A stretch of DNA of 64,000 nucleotides from Bidens hawaiensis (taxonomy: Eukaryota; Streptophyta; Magnoliopsida; Asterales; Asteraceae), in assembly GCA_021521415.1 (NCBI GenBank), contig JAIQDT010003792.1:180061-244060 (forward strand), read 5' to 3'. Under the pieces are notes generated by a model. The model was not told the origin of the DNA, made no database searches, and saw only the letters and a list, made by a program, of their open reading frames with translations. Shown one piece after another: positions 13,225 through 25,326 of the stretch. The position numbers and the translations under genes were made by a program. Every line of letters starts with the position of its first letter. Within the stretch, counting starts at the first letter, position 1.

Positions 13225-13365
13225 GTACTTTTCTATTTGATGAGTCACAGGCGTTAGTTTTATTTGATTAGGGCGCCAGTAGAAGTTTTGTGTCTACCGC
13301 CTTCTATTCCTCGTTGAATAAATCACCCGAGCGCGTAGTCGATGTATTTGAGGTTGAGGTCGCCA
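13225..13365 (+). pseudogene. Start of the aspartic protease (family A), cut at an inverted junction
   Basis: This is the protease N-terminus in frame with gag once the 104-bp insertion is removed. The catalytic D-S-G-A motif reads D-stop-G-A because the serine codon TCG has become TAG (about 13268-13270). The frame runs on through [18 protein letters not shown] and ends at 13365, where sequence of the opposite strand begins. The rest of pol is absent from this plus-strand element. Confidence 0.75.
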
Positions 13366-13661
13366 TCAGTTCTTTCATTTCATTCAGCGCTAGGCGATAA
13401 GGGGCTAGAGCAACGGGTTTTGCGTCCGGCACAAGATCTATCTGGAACTCGACCTCGCGGTCCGGCGGCACATCTGACAAATCATCTGGAATTACATCCG
13501 GGAAATCCCGAACGATAGGAACATCACCGACGGTAGCCCTAGACACGGAAACAGATTTTCCTACGGCGACCTCAACCTCAAACACATCGACTACGCGCTC
13601 GGGTGATTTATTCAACGAGGAACAGAAAGCGGTAGACACAAAACTTCTACTGGCGCCCGAA
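13262..13661. repeat. Inverted repeat around the junction at 13365
   Basis: Bases 13262-13365 are nearly the reverse complement of about 13560-13661, separated by about 200 bp that belong only to the minus-strand arm. The symmetry continues outward on a larger scale, since both arms are family-A elements (leader, then LTR), apart from the gag that only the plus arm retains. Confidence 0.8.
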
Positions 13662-14265
13662 TCAAACAAGACTGACGCCGGTAATTCATCAAGTAGAAAG
13701 GTATATGGGATAACATTACGCTCCTACTTAGCTAAACAGTTGCACATACATTCTTGAAGGAGCGAGGAATTTAAGCGGTCATGTACCAAGGAACCCAGAG
13801 TGACAGTATGCTACGCCTCAGCTAAACAATTACGCACAAAGCGGTCGAGGGGATGAGAAACGAACAGGAGAATTTAGGGAATAAGATAAACTTTAACGCT
13901 AACGACTCGAGAGTTAGCAAAATCCTATCCTACAAAGACGGAACCCTAACATAGTCAGACACAAGTGGTATTTAAAACATGGAAGGTAAGGGTAAACTGC
14001 TAATAACGTTGATCAAGTGTTATTAGTCGTTTACTTCACCAGCCCGTCCTAAGCACCCCCTGCCCCTAACCACATTAGCATTCTATCTAACACTTTACAT
14101 TAATCATATACTGAAAACTTTCAAATTCAAAGGAATGACTAAATAATTTAAAGTTACCTCTTAGCGTGCAGCTACTCGCGGTGGGCATACTAGTTTCTTT
14201 CTTACAGTTCGAGTCCAAGCATTGGGGATGCTCGGATCCCTCGAACCATGGCTCTGATACCAACT
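13366..14265 (-). mobile_element. Partial internal region of family A: leader, gag remnant and protease/RT start
   Basis: Almost identical to 17979-18882. Reading on the minus strand from the LTR edge: primer site (14250-14263), leader with the same landmarks as 11471-11800, about 290 bp of non-coding sequence where gag should be, then a protease start with an intact DSGA and the beginning of the RT polyprotein. It is cut at 13366. It is the second, truncated internal region of a tandem array whose units share the LTR 14266-15439. Confidence 0.8.
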
Positions 14266-15439
14266 TGTAAGGCCCCGAACCCCGGGTACCCCACAGTTGG
14301 TAATCATTCAAAACACTCGTAAAAATAATTAAACTTAAAAACAATTCTTTTCATTAAAATAAACATCACAGAGTATAATTCGGCGGAAAACGTAAATAAC
14401 AGAATAAGTTCCCAAAACCCGGGAATTTTGCCCAAAACCAACATAATTATCTTTAATAACAATTTTTAAAAATAAATGTTTAATAATAAAATCTTCAAAT
14501 CCCGTATGCCCTTCACCGTCCAAGTAGCTTCGTGCACGTCCAAACGATAAGGCCTCCTCTTCCTAACCTGAAACTCACACTAACATGCACACAAAGTCAG
14601 CTTAAGCTGAGTGAGTTCAAGTTTTAAATAAGTAACAAAAGTCTTAATAATCAATCCAACGGTTTTAAAACTATAAACGGAATTACATCAGTTAGGTTAT
14701 CACATTCAATAAATAATCATCCTTACGTATGAACATCTCTATACGTACATTCTTATATATATAAATATATATATATATAACATTCAATAATAACATTCAG
14801 GGCCGAGAAAACGTACAGCCCAAACACGTAACATTCAGCACATGCAAACACAAAGTAGGCATACGCAACATTCAGTAGTCGAGACGACTACAACATTCGC
14901 CAAATATTGGCCATTCTAATATATATATATATATATATATACACATACACACATTCTATAACATTCCAAGGCCTACCAATACTAGCAAGCCTATGCAAAA
15001 TAGTTTAAAACATTTCATCAAGTAAAATCGCTTAGGTGTGCATGCTAGCCCAAAACTTAATAGAGTTAAACGGGGCATCAAGAACTCACCTGACACAACA
15101 CGCGGATTCATAACGAGCTAGAGAATCCCTAAGAAATCCCAAAACTCAAACACCTGTCGGTTTACATTCAATCAATACTAATGACGTCGAGATGACTCGT
15201 TTATCCTACAAGACGTTCTAACATGGTTCGAGTTACCTAAACCCTCGACCTCATCAAACTTAATCACAACAGCCCCCGAGGTCTCACATTCACCAAAACG
15301 ACCCTTAGGTACTCCCGGGAATAAAGAATTCCCAATTTGCCCCCGGGAGCACTAGGTGACACTAACACGCGCGTTTAGGAGTCGTTTAGCCGTTAACATC
15401 CAACTCAGCCCCATGTGGACCCATTATGATAAAATCCCG
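14266..15439 (-). mobile_element. Truncated family-A LTR shared by two internal regions
   Basis: Begins TGTAAGGCCCC like the other copies and matches 18883-20049 nearly base for base up to 15439 (AAAATC). There the homology stops and pol sequence begins. The sense 5' portion of the LTR (about 1.4 kb of U3), the polypurine tract and the natural end of pol are missing, so this LTR cannot serve as a normal 3' LTR. Confidence 0.8.
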
Positions 15440-18340
15440 ATGCGACAGGAACAACTGCGGATAGTGCTTGATCATATCGCCTTCGGACTCCCAAGTGGCC
15501 TCGGAACCCCTACGGTGTCTCCACTACACCTTCACCTGCCTAACCACCTTATTCCTCAGACGCCTCTCCTGACGGTCAAGTATAGCAATAGGCTCCTCCA
15601 CGTAGTTCAGCTTTCTATCAAGCTCAATATCACCAAGAGGCACATGGGCCTCCTCATCCGCTAAACACTTCCTCAAGTGAGACACATGGAAGGTAGGATG
15701 AATCCCCACGAGCTCATCAGGCAATTCCAGCCTATACGCTACCTCACCAACACGGGACAATATACGGAACGGACCAATGAACCTTGGACTAAGCTTCCCC
15801 CTCTTACGAAAACGAATAATGCCCTTCCAAGGAGAAACTTTCAACATAACCCGATCCCCAGCCTCGAACACAATAGGCCTTCGCCTCTTGTCCGCATAGG
15901 ACTTTTGACGATCCTGAGCGGCCTTCATAAACGCCTTAATTTTATCAAGCTTCTCAGTCGTAGCCTCGACCACCTCCAAACTACCTAACTGCTTCTGACC
16001 AATGGAACCCCAACAGACTGGAGTTCTACACCTCCTTCCATACAACATCTCAAACGGTGGCATCCCAATCGTGGCGTGATAGTTGTTGTTATACGAGAAC
16101 TCTACCAACGGTAAGTGACGATCCCAATTACCACCAAAATCGATAACACAAGCCCGTAACATATCCTCAAGAGTTTGAATGGTCCTCTCGGACTGACCAT
16201 CCATCTGCGGGTGATAAGCGGTACTGATGAGGAGTTTGGTGCCCATCTCCTCATGAAACTTCTTCCAGAACCTGGAGGTAAAAAGCGTATCCCTATCCGA
16301 AACAATAGATACCGGCATCCCGTGCCTAGAAACTATCTCATGAATAAACACATCGGCCAACTGCTCGGAATTAAAAGTCTCTCGGATCGGAAAGAAATGA
16401 GCGCTCTTGGTCAATCTATCAACAATTACCCAAATGGTGTCATAGCTACACTCACTCACATACTGGGCCACCTCAAACTTCATTGCAGGCCACCAATAAT
16501 TCTTTTTCAGATCTTGGTACATCTTGGTCGCGCCCGGATGAATAAAATAGCGCGACTTATGTGCCTCATCCAAAATTTTATCTCTGAATCCACCATACTT
16601 CAGTACCCATAAACGACCATCCTTATACTTCACCCCATCACCGACGTCTTCCAACAATTTCTCCTGACCCCAAACACGTTCTGTCATAATCCATTCAACC
16701 TGCAAAGCCTCATTCTGAACGCTGGCTATTTGCTTCAAAATATCGGGTTTAAGGATAAGCTGGTAAGATTTTACATGAATCGGCTTCGGTCTCTCCTTTC
16801 GGCTCAACGCGTCAGCCACCACGTTAGCCTTACCTGGATGGTACATAATCTACAAATTATAATCCTTAATCAACTCCAACCATCGACGTTGGCGCATATT
16901 CAGTTCCTTTTGTTCGAAGAAATACTTTAAACTCTTATGATCGGTATAGATAACGCAAGGAACACCGTACAAATAATGCCGCCACAACTTAAGTGCAAAC
17001 ACAACGGCCGCAAGCTCCAAATCGTGAATAGGATAATTCGCCTCGTGAGGCTTTAATTGCCGCGATGCATACGCGATGACTCGACCTTGCGGCATCAGAA
17101 AACACCCAAGCCCCTAATAAAAGGCATCAGAATAAACCACCAGGTCATCGGTGCCATCGGGTAAAGCTAAAATCGGGGCATGCGTCAACCTGTTCTTCAA
17201 CTCGAGAAAAGCCTCCTCCTGCTCAGTACCCCAAACGAACTTAACACTCTTCTTAGTCAACCTGCTCAATGAAGAAGCAATTTTTGAAGAATCGGGAATA
17301 AAGGGGCGGTAATACCCCGCCAAACCCAGAAAGCCACGGATTTCAGATGGAGACTTAGAAGACTCCCATTCATTCACGGCTTCCACCTTTGTAGGGTCAA
17401 CCAGAATACCACTCGGGTTAATAACACGACCCAAGAATTGAACCTCACGTAACCAGAAGGAACACTTAGAAAATTTCGCATACAATTTGTTCTTCCGCAG
17501 AGCCTCCAACACTTCCATGAGATGACCGGCGTGATCGGATTCACTTTTAGAGTACACAAGAATGTCGTCGATGAACACAATAACCGAACGATCAAGCATC
17601 GGCCTACACACCCGGTTCATAAGATCCATGAACGCAGCCGGTGCGTTGGTCAAACCGAAAGACATCACAAGAAATTCATAATGTCCATAACGAATGCGGA
17701 AGGCAGTCTTAGGAATATCTTCCTCCCGAATCTTCAACTGATGATACCCGGACCTAAGGTCGATCTTCGAGAACCAACTAGCTCATTGGAGCTGATCAAA
17801 TAAATCGTCGATCCTTGGGAGAGGGTATCGATTTTTAACAGTGAGCTTGTTCAATTCACGATAGTCAATGCACATCCGCATGCTACCATCCTTCTTCTTA
17901 ACGAACAGGACCGGGACACCCCAAGGTGAGATGCTCGGTCGAATGAGGCCCTTGTCGAGCAAGTCTTCCAACTGGGCTATCAGTTCTTTCATTTCATTCA
18001 GCGCTAGGCGATAAGGGGCTCGAGCAACGGGTTTTGCGTCCGGCACAAGATCTATCTGGAACTCGACCTCGCGGTCCGGCGGCACATCTGACAAATCATC
18101 TGGAATTACATCCGGGAAATCCCGAACGATAGGAACATCACCGACGGTAGCCCTAGACACGGAAACAGATTTTCCTACGGCGACCTCAACCTCAAACACA
18201 TCGACTACGCGCTCGGGTGATTTATTCAACGAGGAACAGAAAGCGGTAGACACAAAACTTCTACTGGCGCCCGAATCAAACAAGACTGACGCCGGTAATT
18301 CATCAAGTAGAAAGGTATATGGGATAACATTACGCTCCTA
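15386..18340 (-). pseudogene. pol: pol of a Tekay-like Ty3/gypsy element (family A), gag-less and internally deleted
   Basis: One reading frame runs from an intact protease motif ([10 protein letters not shown], about 18290) through RT ([20 protein letters not shown]; catalytic FIDDILVYS near 17580), RNase H ([11 protein letters not shown]) and integrase (HPGATKMYQDL; YHPQMDGQSERT) to a chromodomain-like tail (RRGSEATWESEGDM). Four point mutations put stops in it: 17783-17785, 17114-17116, 16850-16852 and 15524-15526. Two in-frame deletions are visible. The protease jumps from VDVFEVEVA to VGKSVSVS, losing most of its fold. The integrase jumps from YVSEC to SYDTIWVIVDRL, losing the second zinc cysteine pair and the first catalytic aspartate. 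The tail fits chromoviruses of the Tekay/Del branch. The protein would be inactive even without the stops. Confidence 0.88.
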
Positions 18341-18882
18341 CTTAGCTAAACAGTTGCACATACATTCTTGAAGGAGCGAGGAATTTAAGCAGTCAAGTAC
18401 CAAGGAACCCAGAGTGACAGTATGCTACGCCTCAGCTAAACAATTACGCGCAAAGCGGTCGAGGGGATGGGAAACGAACAGGAGAATTTAGGGAATAAGA
18501 TAAACTTTAACGCTAACGACTCGAGAGTTAGCAAAATCCTATCCCTACAAAGACGGAACCCTAACATAGTCAGACACAAGTGGTATTTAAAACATGGAAG
18601 GTAAGGGTAAACTGCTAATAACGTTGATCAAGTGTTATTAGTCGTTTACTTCACCAGCCCGTCCTAAGCACCCCCTGCCCCTAACCACATTAGCATTCTA
18701 TCTAACACTTTACAATTAATCACATACTGAAAACTTTCAAATTCAAAGGAATGACTAAATAATTTAAAGTTGCCTCTTAGCGTGCAGCTACTCGCGGTGG
18801 GCATACTAGTTTTTTTCTTACAGTTCGAGTCCAAGCATTCGGGGATACTCGGATCCCTCGAACCATAGCTCTGATACCAACT
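18341..18882 (-). mobile_element. Leader of the minus-strand family-A element, without gag
   Basis: From the LTR inward (minus strand) it follows the plus-strand leader at 11471-11800 up to the TCTTTGTAGG that precedes gag. It then changes to about 300 bp with stops in all frames before reaching the protease frame. The primer-binding site GCTCTGATACCA (read on plus) is intact at 18868-18879. Gag, about 1.3 kb in the plus-strand copy, has been lost or replaced. Confidence 0.75.
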
Positions 18883-21433
18883 TGTAAGGCCCCGAACCCC
18901 GGGTACCCCACAGTTGGTAATCATTCAAAACACTCGTAAAAATAATTAAACTTAAAAACAATTCTTTTCATTAAAATAAACATCACAGAGTATAATTCGG
19001 CGGAAAACGTAAATAACAGAATAAGTTCCCAAAACCCGGGAATTTTGCCCAAAACCAACATAATTATATTTAATAAAAAAAATTTTAAAAATAAATGTTT
19101 AATAATAAAATCTTCAAATCCCGTATGCCCTTTACCGTCCAAGTAGCTTCGTGCACGTCCAAACGATAAGGCCTCCTCTTCCTAACCTGAAACTCACACT
19201 AACATGCACACAAAGTCAGCTTAAGCTGAGTGAGTTCAAGTTTTAAATAAGTAACAAAAGTCTTAATAATCATTCCAACGGTTTTAAAACTATAAACGGA
19301 ATTACATCAGTTAGGTTATCACATTCAATAAATAATCATCCTTACGTATGAACATCTTTATACGTACATTCCTATATATATATATATATATATAACATTC
19401 AATAATAACATTCAGGGCCGAGAAAACGTACAGCCCAAACACGTAACATTCAGCATATGCAAACACAAAGTAGGCATACGCAACATTCAGTAGTCGAGAT
19501 GACTACAACATTCGCCAAATATTGGCCATTCTAATATATATATATATATACACATACACACATTCTATAACATTCCAAGGCCTACCAATACTAGCAAGCC
19601 TATGCAAAATAGTTTAAAACATTTCATCAAGTAAAATCGCTTAGGTTTGCATGCTAGCCCAAAACTTAATAGAGTTAAACGGGGCATCAAGAACTCACCT
19701 GACACAAGACGCGGATTCATAACGAGCTAGAGAATCCCTAAGAAATCCCAAAACTCAAACACCTGTCGGTTTACATTCAATCAATACTAATGACGTCAAG
19801 ATGACTCGTTTATCCTACGAGATGTTCTAACATGGTTCGAGTTACCTAAACCCTCGACCTCATCAAACTTAATCACAACAGCCCCCGAGGTCTCACATTC
19901 ACCAAAACGACCCTTAGGTACTCCCGGGAATAAAGAATTCCCAATTTGCCCCCGGGAGCACTAGGTGACACTAACACGCGCGTTTAGGAGTCGTTTAGGC
20001 CGTTAACATCCAACTCAGCCCCGTGTGGACCCATTATGATAAAATCACTGCCAACAAGTCCACACAAAGCCACACGAGTCAAATGGGTCGGTAACCCGCA
20101 AGTACAACACACCAACTATTCAATAAACACAATTGCGCGTTGTACCAACCCGTTGGAGTAACCGACAACCTATTCTGCCCCATAACTTATAAAAATGAAT
20201 TTTGAACAGCCCGTACATCAAACCAAGTGTCCCCGAGCTGAATTGGTCGTTAATCACTTCAACCCTCGCGTTAAACGCGCCAAACTACAATTCTTGACAA
20301 CCGAACATAACAATCAAACTACAACTAGTTGATCAACTTAACGAACACCTATGAACATGATCTTTAAGTATGATATACGGGACAAGAAGATTGTGATGCA
20401 AAAACTCACTTCAAACAGCCCCGACAAGAACACAATAGAACATCCACCGGTTAAGCCTAAAACGAACTAATCGATCAATAACAAGTAAAACGTGCAGATT
20501 TTAGCATGCGAAGATGGATTTAATTATATAGGATAACCTTTGAAATAAATTATTAAATTTTTACCAGAATTTAGTAAATGTCTTAGGTTTATAAAAATAT
20601 TTTTATCATATTTTTCTAGTGGACACAAAATTCATAAACATTCCTCCAACACAGAAAGGTATGTGCAGCTATTTCAGTGCGCAACAAAATGGTTTTATTT
20701 TTATAAAAATAATTACCTAGACAAATTAAATGATTCTAATTGGGTTTGGTTCCTAACTCAAAATACTAACTTCCAGAAGTGGAACCAACCAATTTGAACC
20801 TGTCGAAAAAAGGTTATGACGTCGGGAAGACAGACCAGAATTCGTCATCCCGCATCAGCTTTGACACTCGATTTTATAAATTCATAAAAACCATTCAAAT
20901 CTCGTCCAAAAATTACGTATTATACCTTTCTGGAAACTAGACTCAAAGTAGAACATGATGGAATCAAGAGTCGATCAAAAACAATGGATTGTCATCGCTT
21001 TACAGACCCTACAATAAACGTATACGAATCTGTCAGCAAACTGTTATCATCAAAACTCAACCTTAACGACCAATAAGCGCGCTAATATGATCAATTAAGG
21101 TGTAAAAAATATGGAGAATCATAAAACCGACCTTGAATTGAAGTTTTTACGGTTGAAACACGGCTGGAAAGGAGATTTTCGAGCAGGGGGGGTCTCTCTT
21201 CAGATTGGCCGCAAGAATGGGGTTTTAGGGTTAGGTTAATTTGTTTTATGATATAATAAAATAGTTACATCAAGTCCCTCCAAATTGAAGTGTAAGGCAA
21301 AATGGAAGGAAATGTTAGGTTCTTTAACGTACTGGGATGTCGTAAAGGCTCCCGAGAAACGTCGGATAAATCCTGAGAATTATACATACTCTACACGCTT
21401 TAATTCTTGAAACCGGAATTAACGGGCGTTACA
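18883..21433 (-). mobile_element. 5' LTR of the minus-strand family-A array (2551 bp)
   Basis: Starts TGTAAGGCCCC and ends CGGGCGTTACA, with TGTAA/TTACA ends. It is longer than the solo LTR (1893 bp); the extra sequence lies in the 20.0-21.1 kb part, which is alignable with the solo LTR only in patches. Its right edge abuts the family-C LTR fragment at 21434, so it marks where family A entered family C. Confidence 0.8.
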
Positions 21434-22128
21434 CCCTCACTGCTCGAACCAACTGCTTTCTATCTCTTTGCTTTTCTTTGATCGAAGCCTCTGCTCCTCT
21501 TCGTAGTCGGCCTTCTTTCGTCCGTGGGCTTCTGGTCAATCCCCTTTTTTGCACATATATAATATGTTCTTTTTGGCAGCCCACCAAGCCCACAAATAAG
21601 ATTAATTTATGGCATGTGCAAAATTTACTTAACTCACTTTGGTCCAATCACATTGTTTTCCTTGTTGACATTGTTTTCCTTGTTGACACCTGGATACATA
21701 TTGAAAGACAATATAATTATGGAGTACACATTAAATTAAATAATTTATTAAAACTTCTTTAATCCAACAGTACGTAATATTCAAGCATTTTTTATTAGGC
21801 CCTTCAATTTCATTTTATTTTAAAACTTTATACTTATTATATATATAAAAGAAACCATAAAATATAATAAGAATGCAAATTAACGGTCACGTAATGTACT
21901 GATCATATGAACTTATACAAAATGACCGGATCAGTAAGTTAGTAATGTGGAACCGATTTACTCTTTTTCTCAAGTTTTAGATATATACTCCAAATAGCTT
22001 GTTGTCTCATAAAACTTTAAAACCCACTAATAAATCAATTAAGAGTAGCATTTGATAAAAAGATGGTCAAAAGTATTAAAAATGTATGAAATATTTATTT
22101 AATAATATGTATATTTTATATCGCATCA
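21434..22128 (-). mobile_element. Second family-C LTR copy (5' LTR, truncated by family A)
   Basis: Matches 2418-3086, including the run from CCCTCACTGCTCGAACC to CGCATCA. This copy has a local tandem duplication of about 20 bp (ATTGTTTTCCTTGTTGACA, near 21650-21688). The right edge, TG on the minus strand, is the LTR start; the left edge is the family-A insertion. The sequence to the right differs from that beside the first copy, as expected for external flank against internal polypurine tract. Confidence 0.55.
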
Positions 22129-23832
22129 TTTGTTCAACAAAAGCCCAACAATCAAATTTGTGGGCCCCATCCAAAGTAACTCGTCCTTTCTTCATTCTTG
22201 ATTTTGTCTACCATATGCTCAGAATAATTAAGCTTGCCCACTTCACAATTCTTGAACCCACTATTACAAACCAAGGCTTTTTCTCTCTTTTTTTTATATA
22301 CTTGGCTCTTGAATCCCTGGTATGCAATTCAACAAAACAAATAACTATTTTTGTTTTGTTTAATATTTCTAAAATTATATTACGACTCACTTCGTTAGAA
22401 ATAATAATATGGGTTGAATTTAAGTCCACAACCACAGTGCGTGGTTTTGATATTATATTTATTTCATTACCATAAATTATAAAAACCAAACAATAATTAT
22501 CATCATGGAATATATTTACTCGTTTTTAGCTTGTTATCTTATGAAATCCTTAAACTTAAATATTAAACAAGATCGAGTATTATTTAATAAAACAAACTCA
22601 TAAACCATTAAAAGTATAGGAAAAATTTATATAAAAATATGTATTATTTAGACCATATCAGTGACCCTATTCACATGGTTTCCAATTTAAGTTGTCCTAC
22701 TTACACACATGTGTGAGTTTACACATACAAGTGGTTAGGTGACCTTTATCTCACAAATATGGCAAACCCACCTCAAACTCATAAGTTTCCTCTAATGCGG
22801 TTAGGTGACCTTTATCCCACACCGACTTCCCAAGTGATTCGAGTGTCGTATAAAAGGATGGTGTTCAACTTATTTTATAAAAGGGATTTAGTTTTCAAAA
22901 TTCTAGATTGGAAAACTTTTTATGTACCTTTTATTTGCATGCATTCAAATGTATGGTACTTAGTTGAAAAACCCATTTTCAAAGTTCCTATTAATAAAAC
23001 CCATTTTTATTACCTAACGATTTCTAAGGAACCAATTTTATGCTAGTTGTTGATTTTAAGTAGTTAACAATCCAAATTGTTATAACATACAAACAAAAGT
23101 AAATCAACCATGCAAGCATAAAACATACACAACCACAAGTTCATAACCATAGTCTCCTAATGTTGACCACACTTGTTGACCGAAGACAAGTGTGTCAAAA
23201 GGTCTCTCCTAAGGGACTCAAAAGGAGATGTGCTTGTGTCGGTGAACTCCCACTTGATCCCGCATCCAAATGCTCCAAGTGTTCACCCCCGTGTTGTGGT
23301 CTCCATAATTTCATTTGGGCTTCCTTCCTTGCATCTTCTTTTACAAAAATATATCCTAATACATTTTTCTCTAGTAAAAGAAATGCATCTAATCTACTTA
23401 TTATTATTAGAAACCAATTGAAATGAATAAACTACAAACCCAAATAAATATTACAACCATATCGAATGAACAAACAACCATTTGAATGAACAAACAATCA
23501 ACACAAACATTCAACCAAAGACAAGGCCATGGCTAGGTTATGAACATCTATTACATATCCAAATATGCAATAACACAAGACCCAAATGGTTCCCCTTGAC
23601 CCCTTGAAACTATCGGCCAAACTTGACAAAACCGAAAGTTCCAGGTTTTGTCCAAACAACGCAAATAATCATCCAAATGACTTAGTTTTTCAAGATTACC
23701 ACATGCATGTAAAGTATAACCTTGGAAAACCATGGGGTAACCAAAACCCCCAAAATTTTTGGCCATATGGTAAAGCCCCACCATAAACCCGAAAATTTTT
23801 GGTCTAATGAAGCATACGTCCGTATAAGCGGC
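22129..23832. other. AT-rich sequence without a recognisable gene
   Basis: Several frames of 80-130 codons exist (for example 22086-22475 and 22759-23046), but their composition is that of translated AT-rich DNA and none resembles a family I know. A short sentence, TTAGGTGACCTTTATC, occurs twice (about 22735 and 22801). The part from about 23160 could belong to the internal region of the LTR element whose LTR may lie at 23833-24795. Confidence 0.4.
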
Positions 23833-24795
23833 TGTTGATGCAATTGTTGGGTTTTAACAAGATTATCAAAGTGATAAAATCCCAATTTTACCAAAAATGC
23901 AGCGGATATAAGTTTTAAATCTTATTAATTTGATATGTATAAAACCAATTTTACACGTGCAAAACCCAAGCCCGGATCCAAATACGAAATACATACTATC
24001 AAACACATGCATGTCACTAAAAGTACATGCATGTTAAAGCTACCTTTCAAGAGAATCAAATCCGGGTGAAGGAGAGGATGGATGGAAGGCAAGAACTTCA
24101 TAGGGAAGGTCCTCAAGCTTGCATACCCCAAGCTTCCGACAATATACCTTGATTAAGCTAGGATTTTACACTTGAAAGCACTTCCTTCTTGCTCCTTCCT
24201 TTGGCCGAAATCACCAAGAAAGAAAGAAGAGTTGAGAGGATTTTTCCTCTATTGCCTTTTTGTTACTTGTGTTGTATGTTGTAAGAAAGAGAAAGAGAGG
24301 TGTTTGTTTTATTATTGCACCACACCATCATCCAATAGAAAGGCTTGCATGCACCCACTTAGTTTAAAAATAATAATAAAATAATGCAAGAAAAAGAGAG
24401 GGGGGGGGGGGTGTCGGCCCCTTCCTTCTTTATTATTATTATTATTATACCTTTCCATTTACATTGTGTTATACACAATAAGTATATTATAGGTATTCAT
24501 GCAAGGTAACATTTTCACATATTGTTACTTAACCATTTAAATAACACTATGGAATGCTTTCTTTCTCAAAATATAAATCATCCATATGATTTATTCATTT
24601 CACAAGTACATTGTATTTAGAAACCCCTTTCCAAATAACTCAAGTATTAATATTTATTTGTTATGATCATATCATATATAACCAAATATTGTAGGTGTTT
24701 GTCTAGCTTGTTATTGGGTATGACCCGACTTGGATCATGACATACTAGCCACATCAATAATAATATGTGTCTTGGCATAACGAGTCCTACATATA
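23833..24795 (-). mobile_element. Possible copia-type LTR (about 963 bp)
   Basis: On the minus strand it begins TGTAGGACTCGTTATGCC and ends GCATCAACA, a TG...CA unit of plausible LTR length, with a pyrimidine-rich, gene-like middle. Its right edge abuts a truncated family-B piece. I see no target duplication or clear primer site, so the limits are tentative. Confidence 0.3.
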
Positions 24796-25326
24796 TTTAT
24801 ACAAACAGGCTATGTAGTGTTAGACATAGCTACCGGGGCATGTTGTGGGCAGAAGGGGAGCCACATTGGTTGATTGAGCTTGGGAAATGGATGCACGCAG
24901 CACATACAGTCAAGGCTTCACTATAGCTTAGCATAATTACATCATTTACATACATACATACTTATATCATAATTACAAGTGTTAACACGTGAATATTCAT
25001 TTGAAACTCGTGAAACTCACCAACTCTAGTAGTTGACCCGTTTTAAACTGCTTTTCAGGATTAGGAAAGTTGGAGTAAAGTGATTCTGTGCTATCTATCG
25101 TGGAACGTGCTTGATGCTATATGAATAGACGCAAGGTTATTAGTATGAATAAAATAGTTTAACGAACATATTTTGTTGTAACACCTAGTTTGTAAACGAA
25201 GATAGATCAATGTAATATAATGTAAATTAGTTTGTAAGGTTTCTCTATAAACAATGTTGTTGATACCAGAAGTGTCTGTTACATTCCCGTTTTACGCTTC
25301 CGCATTGTGCTAGTCGGGGTGTGACA
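24796..25326. mobile_element. Family-B LTR fragment (terminal 0.5 kb)
   Basis: Matches about 9850-10402 of the solo LTR, including GCTATGTAGTGTTAGACATAG and the terminal GGGGTGTGACA (25316-25326). It is truncated on the left and directly followed by a second family-B piece. Confidence 0.75.

Noticed and set aside
15386..15439. The last 18 codons of the family-A pol frame as the natural C-terminus
   Set aside because: The same bases lie inside the LTR at about 20000-20049, so the frame simply runs into LTR sequence after a deletion at 15439/15440.
2418..22128. The 2418-3086 / 21434-22128 pair as a segmental duplication of host DNA
   Set aside because: The shared right edge starts TG on the minus strand beside a purine tract and an Athila/Tat-like tail on one side only, which fits an LTR pair better.
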